A stretch of DNA of 46,666 nucleotides, taken from Hydrogenophaga sp. 2FB (lineage in GTDB: Bacteria; Pseudomonadota; Gammaproteobacteria; Burkholderiales; Burkholderiaceae_C). Made by a program: the position numbers and the translations under genes. Positions 1 through 8,978 of this stretch are shown here, piece after piece. The notes beneath the pieces were generated by a model. The model saw nothing but the letters and a program-made list of their open reading frames with translations. It was not told where the DNA came from and did not search any database. Within the stretch, counting starts at the first letter, position 1, and each line of letters opens with the position of its first letter. Where the stretch lies: assembly GCF_005503365.1 (NCBI RefSeq), contig NZ_SCML01000052.1, positions 1 through 46,666 of the forward strand, in the 5' to 3' direction.

Positions 1-113
1 AAACACATCCCCACCACCGGATTGATGAGCTGCTGCCGCATCGCTGGGTACAGCCTTTCTGACCACTGCGTTGTCTTGCCTCCACCGTCAAGATGGGATC
101 GCTGGACGCTTAC
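1..113 (+). mobile_element. 3' end of an IS66-family element (partial, cut by window edge)
   Basis: Bases 1-45 on the plus strand encode the last residues of an IS66 TnpC transposase, ending RIDELLPHRWVQPF then stop, the usual C-terminus of that family. About 65 nt of non-coding DNA follow and end in GGACGCTTAC at 113. Read inward this is GTAAGCGTCC, the typical start of an IS66 terminal repeat. The element continues left beyond the window. Its end lies directly against an oppositely oriented TnpC fragment starting at 114, so I infer it inserted into that older copy. The 8-bp target duplication expected for IS66 would be 114-121; its partner lies outside the window. Confidence 0.75.
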
Positions 114-350
114 CGCTGACTGGATCAGGCTCATAACCGCTGCCGCCCGCTGGCCCGCTCGTAGGCTTCCAGCGAAGAGCCAGTTGCTGCGGCCAATGGC
201 AATCGGCCGGATCTGGTTCTCGATCCAGTTGTTGTCCACGGGCAGTTGCCCGTCACCCGCGAACCGGATCAGCGCCTCCCAGCGTCGCAGGCTGTAGTCC
301 AGCGCCTTCGCGCTTGCTGAACCCTCGGCGCCAACACCCACGCGTCCACT
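114..350 (-). pseudogene. IS66 TnpC transposase fragment, interrupted
   Basis: The minus strand reads ALDYSLRRWEALIRFAGDG, then VDNNWIENQIRPIAIGRSNW and LFAGSLRAGQRAAAVMSLIQ. This is the conserved region just before the C-terminus of IS66 TnpC, containing the DNNxxEN motif with the last acidic residue of the DDE triad. The reading frame stops making sense exactly at 113/114, where another IS66 end abuts. Upstream of about 350 the frame loses similarity too. It is a dead fragment; the rest of the gene is missing from this side. Confidence 0.8.
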
Positions 351-524
351 CGCTTGCGTGTCCCCATGCGCGCTCTCCAACGCCGCGTTATCTCGGCTCG
401 GAACGAGAGTTTACTATTTGCGGATAAGTTCTAAGTACACAAGCGTTTCGTCAGACTCGATGCCTCACCTTGACAAGATCTTGATGCTTGCCAAGGCTTC
501 GGAAAAGTACTGCTTGCGTCTGCC

Positions 525-614
525 AGCCTCGCAGATTGCCTCGGCGTCGGCTGCATCATTCTTGTTGGTCTTGACGTAGGGCTTGACGAACTGCGGGGCC
601 ATCAGGCGCACGGT
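525..614 (-). pseudogene. IS110-family transposase fragment
   Basis: About 30 codons on the minus strand read VRLMAPQFVKPYVK followed by TNKNDAADAEAICEA. This is the highly conserved segment of the DEDD domain in IS110-family transposases, in which NDAADAEAI carries catalytic acidic residues. Both sides are broken. The upstream side runs straight into an IS66 terminal repeat at 616, and the downstream side changes after EAICEA into unrelated sequence (GRRKQYFSEALASIK) before a stop. It cannot make a functional protein. Confidence 0.8.
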
Positions 615-615
615 G

Positions 616-948
616 GTAGGCGGCCAGCCATTCCATCTTGACGGTGGAGGCAAGGGCAAGCCAGTGGTCAGGCGGACGGTCCCCAGCGGTGCGGCAGCAA
701 CTCGTCGATCCGATGGAACGGATGCGCCAGCAGCCGCTCCAGAACGTCCTTGAGGTAGACCCACGGATCGTATCCGTGCAGTTTGGCCGACTATGCCGAC
801 CGCCGAACTATGCCGAGCGGCCTCGCTTCTCCCCGGATTCACCGTAGGCCGCGTGTGATCGGTTCGGCACACCATCGCAGCGTGCACGGACCACCGATCC
901 TGCACATCAGCCCTCAGCAAAAACAGAGGGTACTGAGAAGACGCTTAC
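616..948 (-). mobile_element. Internally deleted IS66 remnant with both ends
   Basis: On the minus strand this begins GTAAGCGTC at 948, an IS66-type left end. At about 800-690 it carries the TnpC C-terminus (SAKLHGYDPWVYLKDVLERL, then HRIDELLPHRW), and it ends at 616 with GGCCGCCTAC, which inward reads GTAGGCGGCC. Only about 330 bp remain of an element normally over 2 kb, so tnpA, tnpB and most of tnpC are deleted. Bases 632-720 are an imperfect inverted copy of 1-96 because both are IS66 right ends. I could not find matching 8-bp target duplications. It sits against the IS110 fragment and may have inserted into it. Confidence 0.6.
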
Positions 949-1057
949 GGTGAGCGCTCCCACAAGCCTCCATGCCCAGCAAACACGGAGGCAGATTGAC
1001 GAAGAATGTCTCCATCTGGTCCCGGCGCAGTTGCTTCTTCACGAGCAGCTGATGCGC

Positions 1058-1987
1058 TTATGGCTGATCCTGCGGTGCCACGGCTTGGCGAACGTTGGCA
1101 AGGAGCCATGCCAGCGCGGGGTCCACCTCGAAGCGCGCATGCCACGCATGGAAGAGAGGATGAGGCGGGCGGACGTGAACAGGCGGCTCGTGCACACTGA
1201 GGCCGAACATGCGGGCGTATCGTCCGCCCATGTGAGCCGGCACAGTGCAGATGCATCCTGTCCGAGCCGCAGTCGCAAGCATTCCATAGATGGTTTGGAC
1301 CTCGGCACCCACTCGCCGCGCGTGGCCCATTGCTTTAAGCGCGCTATCGATCCGCGCACTTCCCAAGTGCTTCATGCGAAACACGACGTGTGGACGTTCC
1401 AAGAACATTGCTAACGGAAACCTGCGTTCACTCGGCGCATCCTGCCGCCGGATCATTGTGACAAATGAGATTTCGGTCAGCGGTTCGCACCTTATGCCGA
1501 TGCCCAACACAGGCTCGTGACTGATTGCCAAGTCGATGTCGCCCGCTTCCAACTGGTCGCGAAGAGTGTCCGGCTCCGACAGCGGCACGCTGCGGATCAC
1601 GATGCCCGGCGCATCCTGGTGGATCAACTCGACGAGATTCGGGATGAGCCAGCTTTCGATCCAATCGGTCGTTGCGACTCGGTACTCCACCGAGCTTACG
1701 GCGGGGTCGAATATAGCCCTATGCCGGATCGCGTTCGAGATTATCTCGAGTGCCTCACGCACCGGATTTATGAGCTCTGCGGCGCGAGGGGTCGGCACAA
1801 TCCCGTGGCGCCCTGGGACAAACAAGACGTCGCCTATGCGTTCTCTAAGCCGTTTTAATGCGTGACTGACCGCAGGCTGTGTGAGCGAGAGCAGATCGCC
1901 TGTTCGACTCACACTACGCGTATCCCACAGAATGACGAACACCGACAGCAAATTTAGGTCTAAAGATTTGATATTGAATCGGCTCAT
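1058..1987 (-). CDS. LysR-family transcriptional regulator
   Basis: A 309-aa protein with the LysR layout. Residues 1-65 form the winged helix-turn-helix (LDLNLLSVFVILWDTRSVSR, then LTQPAVSHALKRLRERIGD), followed by a linker helix and a periplasmic-binding-like effector domain from about residue 95. Length and domain order are normal. The upstream 1988-2050 stretch is AT-rich and probably holds its promoter. LysR proteins often control a neighbouring divergent gene, but here the neighbour is a dead IS, so the original target may have been displaced; the aldehyde dehydrogenase at 4031-5467 is only a weak candidate. The overall look is of the NodD/LinR-like catabolic subgroup. The effector is unknown. 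Confidence 0.9.
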   Translation of the reverse strand: MSRFNIKSLDLNLLSVFVILWDTRSVSRTGDLLSLTQPAVSHALKRLRERIGDVLFVPGRHGIVPTPRAAELINPVREALEIISNAIRHRAIFDPAVSSVEYRVATTDWIESWLIPNLVELIHQDAPGIVIRSVPLSEPDTLRDQLEAGDIDLAISHEPVLGIGIRCEPLTEISFVTMIRRQDAPSERRFPLAMFLERPHVVFRMKHLGSARIDSALKAMGHARRVGAEVQTIYGMLATAARTGCICTVPAHMGGRYARMFGLSVHEPPVHVRPPHPLFHAWHARFEVDPALAWLLANVRQAVAPQDQP

Positions 1988-2050
1988 ATTATGTTTTTTT
2001 ACTAATATTTCCGTTTGTAGATGGGGGGGAGATTAGTGTGCGTTCTGATG

Positions 2051-2907
2051 TAGGGATGGCGTTCATAACCGGCGTGGCGAAGCCTGCTGATTGCATCAGT
2101 CTCGCCACATCAAATCGCGGGACCCGTTTCGATAGCTCCGTCGTTCAAACATCGATCTGTCACCCTTTTGAAGCCTCATCAAGGCCTGCGCGCGCACTGC
2201 AGGCGCACTCCTCCCTGAGCCATCCTCAAAAGTCGGTGCCGCCGCGCCATCCAAAGATTGGGCGCAAACAGCGTGCGCAACTGCGCGGTGTTCTTGTTCA
2301 AGCCGCGGTAGCGCACCATCACATGCCCGAACTGGCGATTGATCACCCGAAACGGATGCTCCACCTTGGCCCGGATGCTGGCCTTCGCATGTTCGAGCTT
2401 GTCCAGGATCACGCCCATGGGCGTGCTGTTGTCCAACGCTTTGCGCTTGCCCGGTCGCATCGCCACGCGCCAGTTCGCCTCGATGTCTTGCGTCTCTTCG
2501 CACTTGGCCACACCATGCTAGTCCGCGTCGGCAAACACATCGCTCTCTTTGCCATGCACCAGCGCACTGGCCTGCGTCACTTCGTTGACGTTGGCAGCCG
2601 TCCCCACCACCGTGTGCACCAAGCCCGAATCGGCGTCTACGCCGATGTGCGCCTTCATGCCAAATGTGCCACTGGTCACCCTTCTTGGTCTGGTGCATCT
2701 CCGGGTCGCGCTCGCCACTGTTGTTCTCTGTCGAACTGGGTGCTGCAATCAGCGTGGCGTCGATGGCCATGCCGTTCTTGAGCAAGAGACCCTTGGCGGT
2801 CAGCGTGCTGATGACGGTGGCCAGTATCTGCTTCATGACGCCATTGTTCCTCGGCTCGGACCTTCAAACCATCGGGGACTGCACGGAGTTTTGAGCCCCA
2901 TCCCTAG
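2051..2907 (-). mobile_element. Degenerate IS5-family insertion sequence
   Basis: The stretch holds the broken transposase described next and is bounded by short inverted repeats, TAGGGATGG at 2051-2059 and CCATCCCTA at 2899-2907. That gives about 857 bp, shorter than a full IS5-family element because the N-terminal part of the transposase gene is missing. The boundary is an inference from a 9-bp match only; I see no convincing target duplication. Confidence 0.45.
2179..2836 (-). pseudogene. IS5-family transposase, N-truncated, frameshifted, with in-frame stop
   Basis: The minus strand encodes a recognisable IS5-type transposase in pieces. ILATVISTLTAKGLLLKNGM and IDATLIAAPSSTENN (first catalytic Asp) lead to HQTKKGDQWH. 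A one-base insertion near 2670 then breaks the frame, which resumes as FGMKAHIGVDADSGLVHTVV and continues to KESDVFADAD. An in-frame TAG follows at 2518-2520. The same frame goes on to ANWRVAMRPGKRKAL, KVEHPFRVINRQFGHVMVRY (catalytic Glu region) and LFAPNLWMARR. The usual N-terminal 80 or more residues are absent. With one frameshift and one nonsense mutation it is inactive. Confidence 0.85.
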
Positions 2908-4030
2908 ATCTACGGTGAGGGCGACCTGCGCAAACGATGACACCTCGGCCCGACGAGGCGCTGACCGCCTTCGCGGCTCGTCCAATTCCAATTCAGAGTT
3001 ACCCCCATTCCAGAGCCACCCGCCAGGCCTCTATCAGTTGAGCGGGTGCCGGCGTTCCGCCCCCTATCGGCACGAGCCAGCAGCCAGCCATGCGAGAAGA
3101 TCAAGGTCTTGGGCAATTCAAACTGCCGTCATGGCGTCCTCCCGGAACCGAGCTCCCTCGTCCCAGCGATTCCCACTGCTCCACCAGTAGTTCGTCAAAT
3201 TTTGAATCGACGCTTCTCATGCGACGATTCGGTAAAGGGGGCAATTGACATCCTCCATCAAAGTCGATTTCTCGTGTGCAAATCCTTTGCAGGGGATCGG
3301 TGTCGGCCCGTCGCATGAGGCCGAGTACCACCGAACGCAACTTGTGAGGCCAAACGGTAAAACATCGACGAACACGCTTGAGGGTAACTTGTACCAAGTT
3401 ATCCGACTCATCGCCGTTCGCCATCAGGGTTGCTAGCGTAGCGGTGCAAATTTTGCAGACAACTGAAAAGTTCATCACGTTCTAGCTTCACAGTGAAAAG
3501 GCTTCCTCAGCTTAGATGATGAGGACGGCGGTGGAGAAATACGTCACGCCAGTGACATTCACGAGCGTGAGGCACTCACTCTCGCGATTCTTCAGAGGAC
3601 GAAATGGCGAACGCAGCGGAAGCACGAAAACGGCGGCCGCAGCCACGACTCCCGACGCGGTCATCTACCTCAAGCGTCGTGACTTCCTCGATCGAGATCC
3701 GAGCATTCAGCAATACAGCACCAACGCGCAGCAAAGTCCTTCCGCACAGATCCACACAGGGCCAATTTGAGCGTTTCCCTATAAGCTAGGGCGATCAGCT
3801 GTGCATAAAGCAGCGGAGTTCCAACGAAGTGTTCGGCCACTAAAGTGGCTAACAGTCCGATCATCAGGAACTCCGCCGCCCCAGGCCGCCCTCTCCCCGA
3901 ATTCCGGATTTTCAAAACTAGAGGTGCGGTTGCTTTCCTGCATGCCCGGCCGGATCAAAGGTCGACAACAAAGCTGGGGCTTGCGATGAGGTAGAGCGTG
4001 CATAGGCCGCTTTGGGGCTGCGAAGCGGCG
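2908..4030. other. About 1.1 kb with no recognisable gene
   Basis: Short open frames exist on both strands, such as 3101-3478 minus (125 codons), 3046-3318 plus and 3670-3915 minus, but none shows a family motif, a good ribosome-binding site or a consistent coding pattern. 3670-3915 minus contains a hydrophobic stretch (IGLLATLVAEHFVG) that could be a remnant of a membrane protein. Base composition looks lower in GC than the core chromosome. I read the region as decayed accessory DNA between a dead IS and the aldehyde dehydrogenase. Confidence 0.5.
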
Positions 4031-5467
4031 TTAGTTCGCGAGGACGGCGACCGACTTGGAGTTGAGGTAAGCCTCAAGAGCTTCAGGCCCCCCCTCAGAA
4101 CCGTAGCCGGAATCCTTAACTCCACCGAACGGCATCTCTGGACCGGCAACGGCGGGCTGGTTCACCCAAAGCATTCCGACCTCCATCCGCTGGGCGAGGA
4201 GATGGAGGTTCTTTATTGAACTAGTGAATGCATAGCCAGCCAACCCGAAAGGGAGACGGTTTGCCTCGGCGACGGCCTCGTCTAGGCAATCAAACGCGCG
4301 GATGGCAGCCACGGGGCCGAAAGGCTCTTCATTAAAAACGTGCGCGTCTAGCGAAACACCAGTAAGAACTGTCGGTGAAAAAAAGTTGCCGCTTATCCCT
4401 ACAGGCGCCCCGCCGACCAACACCTTTGCACCCTTTTCGACAGCGTCGGCGACTAATCTCGTCATCGCGACTACCCGTCGCGGGTTTGCAAGCGGTCCCA
4501 TCGTCGTGCCTTGCTCTAACCCGTCGCCCATCTTGATCTGACGGGTGTGCCGAATGAACGCCTCCACGAAGCCCCTTTCCAAATCCCGGTGCACAAGGAA
4601 GCGCGTCGGAGAGATGCACACTTGTCCTGCATTGCGAAATTTTGCATTGGCACAGACCTTTGCCGCGAGTTCCACATCTGCGTCCTGCGCGATGATGACG
4701 GGCGCATGCCCTCCGAGTTCCATAGTAGCTCGCTTCATGTGCAATCCGGCGAGCGAAGCTAGTTGCTTTCCTACAGGCGTCGAGCCAGTGAAGGTAACTT
4801 TGCGGACTATCGGACTAGCAATGAGGTATCGCGAAATGCTTTCGGGATCGCCGAACACCAGCCCCACCACTCCGGGCGGCAAGCCCGAATCTACGAAACA
4901 CTGCATCAGCGCGGCCGGAGATGCGGGAGTTTCCTCCGGGGCTTTACAGAGGAACGAGCATCCTGTTGCAAGCGCCGCGCTAAGCTTTCGAACAATCTGG
5001 CTCACGGGGAAATTCCACGGAGTGAATGCCGCTACGGGACCAACCGGCTCCTTCAGGACCAGTTGCTGGCCGGTTTCGGATCGCGGTGGCACTATACGAC
5101 CATATACCCTGGAGCCCTCACTCGCAAACCAATCAATGATCTCCGCTGCTGCTGCAAGCTCAGTGATGGATTCGGCCAAAGGCTTGCCCTGCTCCAATGT
5201 TAAAAGGCGTGCAATCGATTCAGTCCGCTCACGAAGCAAAGCTGCCGCTGCGTGCATCATAGAAGCCCGATTAACGGCAGGCGTTGAGCGCCAAGAGTTG
5301 AAGCCGTGCTGCGCAGCGGCCAGCGCCGCATCAAGATCTTTCGTCTCTGCGTGCGCTACTCGCCCGATACATCGACCGGTTGCTGGATTCAGGACATCTC
5401 CGTACCGGCTTGCTCCTGACTCAACCCACCTGTTGTTGATGAGCAGCTGCGTGGTTGGGTAACTCAT
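4031..5467 (-). CDS. NAD(P)-dependent aldehyde dehydrogenase, succinate-semialdehyde type
   Basis: A 478-aa aldehyde dehydrogenase of full family length that oxidises an aldehyde to the acid with NAD(P). Visible motifs are PWNFP at about 150-154, the FTGSTPVGK cofactor loop at about 226-234, the general base Glu250 in TMELGGHAP, the nucleophile Cys284 in NAGQVCISPTR, EEPFGPV at about 380-386 and PFGGVKDSGYG near the C-terminus. The overall pattern resembles GabD-like succinate-semialdehyde dehydrogenases, but the substrate cannot be fixed from sequence. It stands alone, flanked by IS elements and decayed DNA, suggesting a fragment of a lost catabolic cluster. Upstream is an AT-rich promoter-like region. 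Confidence 0.9.
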   Translation of the reverse strand: MSYPTTQLLINNRWVESGASRYGDVLNPATGRCIGRVAHAETKDLDAALAAAQHGFNSWRSTPAVNRASMMHAAAALLRERTESIARLLTLEQGKPLAESITELAAAAEIIDWFASEGSRVYGRIVPPRSETGQQLVLKEPVGPVAAFTPWNFPVSQIVRKLSAALATGCSFLCKAPEETPASPAALMQCFVDSGLPPGVVGLVFGDPESISRYLIASPIVRKVTFTGSTPVGKQLASLAGLHMKRATMELGGHAPVIIAQDADVELAAKVCANAKFRNAGQVCISPTRFLVHRDLERGFVEAFIRHTRQIKMGDGLEQGTTMGPLANPRRVVAMTRLVADAVEKGAKVLVGGAPVGISGNFFSPTVLTGVSLDAHVFNEEPFGPVAAIRAFDCLDEAVAEANRLPFGLAGYAFTSSIKNLHLLAQRMEVGMLWVNQPAVAGPEMPFGGVKDSGYGSEGGPEALEAYLNSKSVAVLAN

Positions 5468-5768
5468 ATAGCAGTAAAAAGCAGGTTGCTTGGGTAGCGG
5501 GTCGGACTTGTCAGGTCAGCTGCTGAAGCAGCGAGCGGCATGGGTTGAAATCGTTGAACAAGCCTAGTGTATATATTCAACCAAACGAAATCAATATTTT
5601 TTTAGTTCATAAACAACAGCTTTTGAGAAGCCTTAGAAAGCTGCGCAGGCGCGCTCTTAGCTGAACCGAACCCAACTCGCTTTTCCAGCCCGCCTCGAGC
5701 CTGTGAACTCCTGACAGGCCAAATTTTGACTTCGAATTTCAATGGGATGACTTTTTTTGGGTGTCGCC
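5468..5768. other. Intergenic region upstream of the aldehyde dehydrogenase
   Basis: 5560-5635 is strikingly AT-rich (TGTATATATTCAACC, AATATTTTTTTAG) and probably contains the aldehyde dehydrogenase promoter, firing on the minus strand. 5693-5712 (CTCGAGCCTGTGAACTCCTG) closely resembles the IS1182 terminal repeat starting at 5769, so it may be a second or older end of that element. No gene is visible. Confidence 0.5.
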
Positions 5769-7334
5769 CTGAGAGCCCGTGAACTTTTCAGATTCGGCGA
5801 TGAATTCGACGCAACGAGCCGTGCGAGCTCTGGGGGTGGACGCGCCGACTCGATTCGACAGGAAATTTGTCTGTCGAAGCGGCTTTGCGTTGACGGGGGG
5901 CCTGATGGGCCGCGAATGCAGCCCGTGTGGGCCCATTTCCGGCGTCTCAGGCCGCGAACGCGAAGTTCAAAGCCATCATCCGCTTGAGGTTGTGGGCCAG
6001 CGCGTGCCACAGCAGCACCGCGCGAGCCTTGATCAGGCCGCGCACGTTGACGCGCTGCAAGCCGCGGTTGCGCAGATGCGCGTTGGTGCACTCGATGCTG
6101 GCCGCGCGCTCCTTGTAGAGCTGCTTGGCCGCATCGGTGCCCATGCGCTCGCGCCACTGGCTCAGCGCCTGGCTGTCGCCGGGCAGGGGTGCATACCGAT
6201 CACGCTGCTTGTCCTTGGGCGCGAGCACCGGCGCGAACACTTTGGTGGCTCGCGCTTCAAGCTGCTCGATATGCCCGTGCTTGGCAAATCCCCCATCGGC
6301 CAGCCACTCATCTGGCACCCGAGCGTAGCGGTCCTGGTGCTGCTCGTGCATGGGCAGCATCTGGTTCATGTCGCTGCCCGAATTGATGAGGTCCACGCCG
6401 GTGATGATCATGGTGGCGGTGTCCACCGCGAGTTGCGCATTGAACGCCGGGTGGAAGCCACCGTCGGCCATCTTCATCACCCGCGCCTCGCAATCGGTGG
6501 TGCTCACGCGCGGCTCCTTCGGCTCCTTCGGCTTCTTGGGCTTCTTGGTCTCTTTGGGGTGCTCCTGGGCGGTTTGCTCGCCCGCCACTTGAGCGTCCAC
6601 AGCCGTCTGGGTTCGATCCGATTCGTCTTGCGCCGTGTCGGCCCGGGTGCAGTCGGCTTGGCGCTTCTTGCCCTTGCCCGACAGGCTCTTGTCGATCTCG
6701 TCCATCGCCTGGAGGGCGCGCTCAAGGCGTTGTTCGCGCTCGCTGGCCGCACGCTGGCGCGCCGCACGCACGCGCCGGGTGCCGGCACCCAGCTCCTGCT
6801 TGAGCGCTTGAACTTGAGCCTGGGCGTCTTGCATCAGTTGCTGCAAAGTCTCGCGGCGCCTGAAGCTGGCCGCACCTGCATGGGCACGCACGCGCATGCC
6901 GTCGTGGGCCACCCGGTTGCTGACCAGGCCCTGCGACAGCAAGGCTGCCACGTTGCGGGTGAGTTGGCCGTCCAGCCACTGCGCGTGCGCAACCCGGAAG
7001 TCGCCCAGCGTGTGGTGGTTCACGCCCACCCCGCCGCACAACCAGCGGTAGGCATCGCAGCTCTCGCACAACCGGTCGAGTTCGCGTGCCGAGCCCACGC
7101 CGTCCAGCGTCGCGTACAGCCACAGGCTCATCAGAATGGCGGGGTCAATGGGCGCGCGCCCGACGCTGCCTTCGACGGCACGGATCTGCGCGTACCGGGC
7201 TTGAAGATCGAGCGACTGCACGAAGGCCCAGACGGCACGGGCCTGGTGCTCGGCGGGCAAGGTCGAGTCGAGGTCGCAGGCACGCAGCTCGACTTGGTTG
7301 CGCACCACGCTTTGCACCCGCGGCGCACCTCTAG

Positions 7335-8654
7335 CAGGCTGCTGAAATACCAAGCGTCGAACCCGCGTTAACTTCACTGGGAGCGAGATGTCGGTCGCTT
7401 GGTCGGCCGCGAGGGTCTGAATCTGCGTTTGGACCTCGATTCGACCCGCGCAAGCGCCGGATTTCGGCCTTTATGCACTCATTGCGCACGCTGCAGACGG
7501 ACCTGTCCCAGCGAACGCATGCGCACGAGGTTGTAAGCGGCCATGTTCAGCACGAACATCTGAGCGACCTTCTTGATCCCACGCACCATCACTTGACGGA
7601 CTTGACCAATAGTCTTGGCCCATCCGAAGCCTTGCTCAATGCGCTTGCGGCATTGCATTGACATGCCATAGCCTTCGCTCTGGGCAATCTCATCGGGCAC
7701 CGCCGAGCGCCGCCCTGAGGTGTTCTGCGCCACGTGCGGTGCAACCTTGAGGCGGTGCAACTCGGCAACAAACTCCGCCGCGTCGTACCCCTTGTCTGCA
7801 CCCAGGGTGATGGCAGCTTCGGCGTTGGCCTGCCGCACATCGTTGATCATGTCCTTGGCCGCTGCGCGCTCGGCATAACCATCGGCCTTCGTGACCATGG
7901 CATTGACGATCAGACCGTTGCGGTTCTCCATGAGCGTGTGCCCCATGAAGCGCATTTCGCTGGCGGTCTTGCCTTTGCAGTACAGCCGACTATCCGGATC
8001 GCTCGTGGATTCGTGGGTGTCGTTGCTGCGCGGGCGGCCGCGGAAGTCGCTGCCACCGCTGCCACCGCTGCCACCACCATCGCCGTCCTTGGGCACAAAG
8101 CTCTTGTGGCTGGCCCAGGCCTGGATCAGCGTGCCGTCCACGCTGAAGTGTTCTTTGGACAACCAGTTCTTGCGCTGGGCCTGCGCGAGCACTTGGTTGA
8201 AGAACGCCACCACCGCATCGTGCTCGATCAGCCGCTGGCGGTTCTTGCTGAATACCGTAGGCACCCAGACGCTGTCTTCCATCGACAGCCCAATGAACCA
8301 GCGAAACAGCAGGTTGTATTGCACCTGCTCCATCAGCAAGCGCTCCGAGCGCACCGAGTACAGGACCTGCAGCAGCATCGCGCGCAGCAGCTTCTGCGGC
8401 GCGATGCTGGGACGCCCGCCCTTGCTGGCGTCTTCATACATGCCAGCAAACAGATCTTCGAGCTCGATGAGCGCGTCGTTGACCATCGCGCGAATGGCTC
8501 GCAGCGGGTGCGTCGCAGGCACGAAGTCATCGAGCTTCTTGATGCTGAACAGGCTTTCGGTGAACGTGTCGGATCCGCGCATGCCGCATTGTCCTGCCTA
8601 CACCTACCCCAGGACCAACTCACCGGGTTTGCGTCGAGGTATTTCAGCAGCCTG
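7335..8654 (-). mobile_element. Complete IS5-group insertion sequence, 1320 bp
   Basis: The termini are perfect inverted repeats, CAGGCTGCTGAAATA at 7335-7349 and its complement at 8640-8654, and similarity continues imperfectly further in. Both sides are flanked by CTAG (7331-7334 and 8655-8658), the palindromic 4-bp target duplication known for IS5-group elements. The inside carries one intact transposase gene on the minus strand. The element sits in codon 40-41 of the IS1182 transposase. Intact ends, intact gene and clean duplication suggest a recent, possibly active copy. Confidence 0.92.
7479..8582 (-). CDS. IS5-family transposase, intact
   Basis: A 367-aa DDE transposase that cuts and joins the ends of its own element. 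The N-terminus (FVPATHPLRAIRAMVNDAL, then APQKLLRAMLLQVLYSVRSE) is the DUF772-type DNA-binding part seen in IS5 relatives. The catalytic acidic residues appear to be Asp in HFSVDGTLIQAWAS, Asp in ITLGADKGYDAAEF and Glu in RKRIEQGFGWAKT. A glycine/serine-rich linker near residues 172-183 is encoded by a short repeat at about 8055-8090. Start and stop fit well within the 1320-bp element. No frameshift or premature stop was seen. Confidence 0.92.
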   Translation of the reverse strand: MRGSDTFTESLFSIKKLDDFVPATHPLRAIRAMVNDALIELEDLFAGMYEDASKGGRPSIAPQKLLRAMLLQVLYSVRSERLLMEQVQYNLLFRWFIGLSMEDSVWVPTVFSKNRQRLIEHDAVVAFFNQVLAQAQRKNWLSKEHFSVDGTLIQAWASHKSFVPKDGDGGGSGGSGGSDFRGRPRSNDTHESTSDPDSRLYCKGKTASEMRFMGHTLMENRNGLIVNAMVTKADGYAERAAAKDMINDVRQANAEAAITLGADKGYDAAEFVAELHRLKVAPHVAQNTSGRRSAVPDEIAQSEGYGMSMQCRKRIEQGFGWAKTIGQVRQVMVRGIKKVAQMFVLNMAAYNLVRMRSLGQVRLQRAQ

Positions 8655-8978
8655 CTAGGCGTGCTCCGGTTCAGGGCAGTGGCGCTGTCCGCAGGAACAG
8701 GCAGGCCCTCGAACAGTGCGCCTGTGTGCCCATTCGATGCCGGTTCAGTGGTAATGCTGGTCATGCCAATCGGCAAGCAGCATCCGTGCCGCTAAATGTT
8801 CACAGGCTCTGAGGTGACGTGGCCCCGAAAAAGTTGACGCGCCCCCGGAACTCCGGACGCTTCAAAGCCAGTGGTACGGTTGCTTTTCAGCGGCCCAGTT
8901 GGCACGAAGCGGAAGTCAGAGGAACAGATAGCTGCTCGTTTCGCGCCCCGTTTTGCAAGGGCCGTGCAAAATGCACAA

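Larger units (their letters stand above)
5947..8776 (-). pseudogene. IS1182-family transposase, split by IS insertion
   Basis: The gene starts at ATG 8776 (MPIGMTSITTEPASNGHTGA), runs to the CTAG at 8655 and, after the 1320-bp insert, continues from 7330 to the stop at 5947. Joining 8776-8655 to 7330-5947 gives 1506 nt, an uninterrupted 501-aa frame reading NRSTP-RGAPRVQSVV across the join. Visible IS1182 features are VELRACDLDSTLPAEHQARA, YRWLCGGVGVNHHTLGDFRV, EWLADGGFAKHGH (Asp) and KERAASIECTNAHLRNRGL (Glu), plus a Lys/Pro/Glu-rich spacer. A 476-codon frame remains open after the insert, beginning with codons read out of the IS5-group end, so a truncated product is possible. Confidence 0.88.
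5769..8813 (-). mobile_element. IS1182-family element, interrupted by an IS5-group element
   Basis: The ends are imperfect inverted repeats: CTGAGAGCCCGTGAACTTTT at 5769-5788 and, on the opposite strand, CTCAGAGCCTGTGAACATTT ending at 8813. Between them is a single transposase gene on the minus strand, split by a foreign IS at 7335-8654. Without the insert the element is about 1.7 kb, normal for IS1182. A second repeat-like sequence at 5693 makes the left border uncertain by about 75 bp. Confidence 0.7.

Noticed and set aside
3101..3478. A 125-codon minus-strand frame as a gene
   Set aside because: No motif or ribosome site, poor composition, and competing frames of similar quality on the other strand.
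5779..7371. A 530-codon plus-strand frame opposite the IS1182 transposase
   Set aside because: Antisense shadow. The minus strand has transposase motifs and the verified joined 501-codon frame.
8055..8090. Short tandem repeat (CTGCCACCG units) as a phase-variation tract
   Set aside because: The units are multiples of three and encode a Gly/Ser linker in the transposase, so slippage would not shift the frame.
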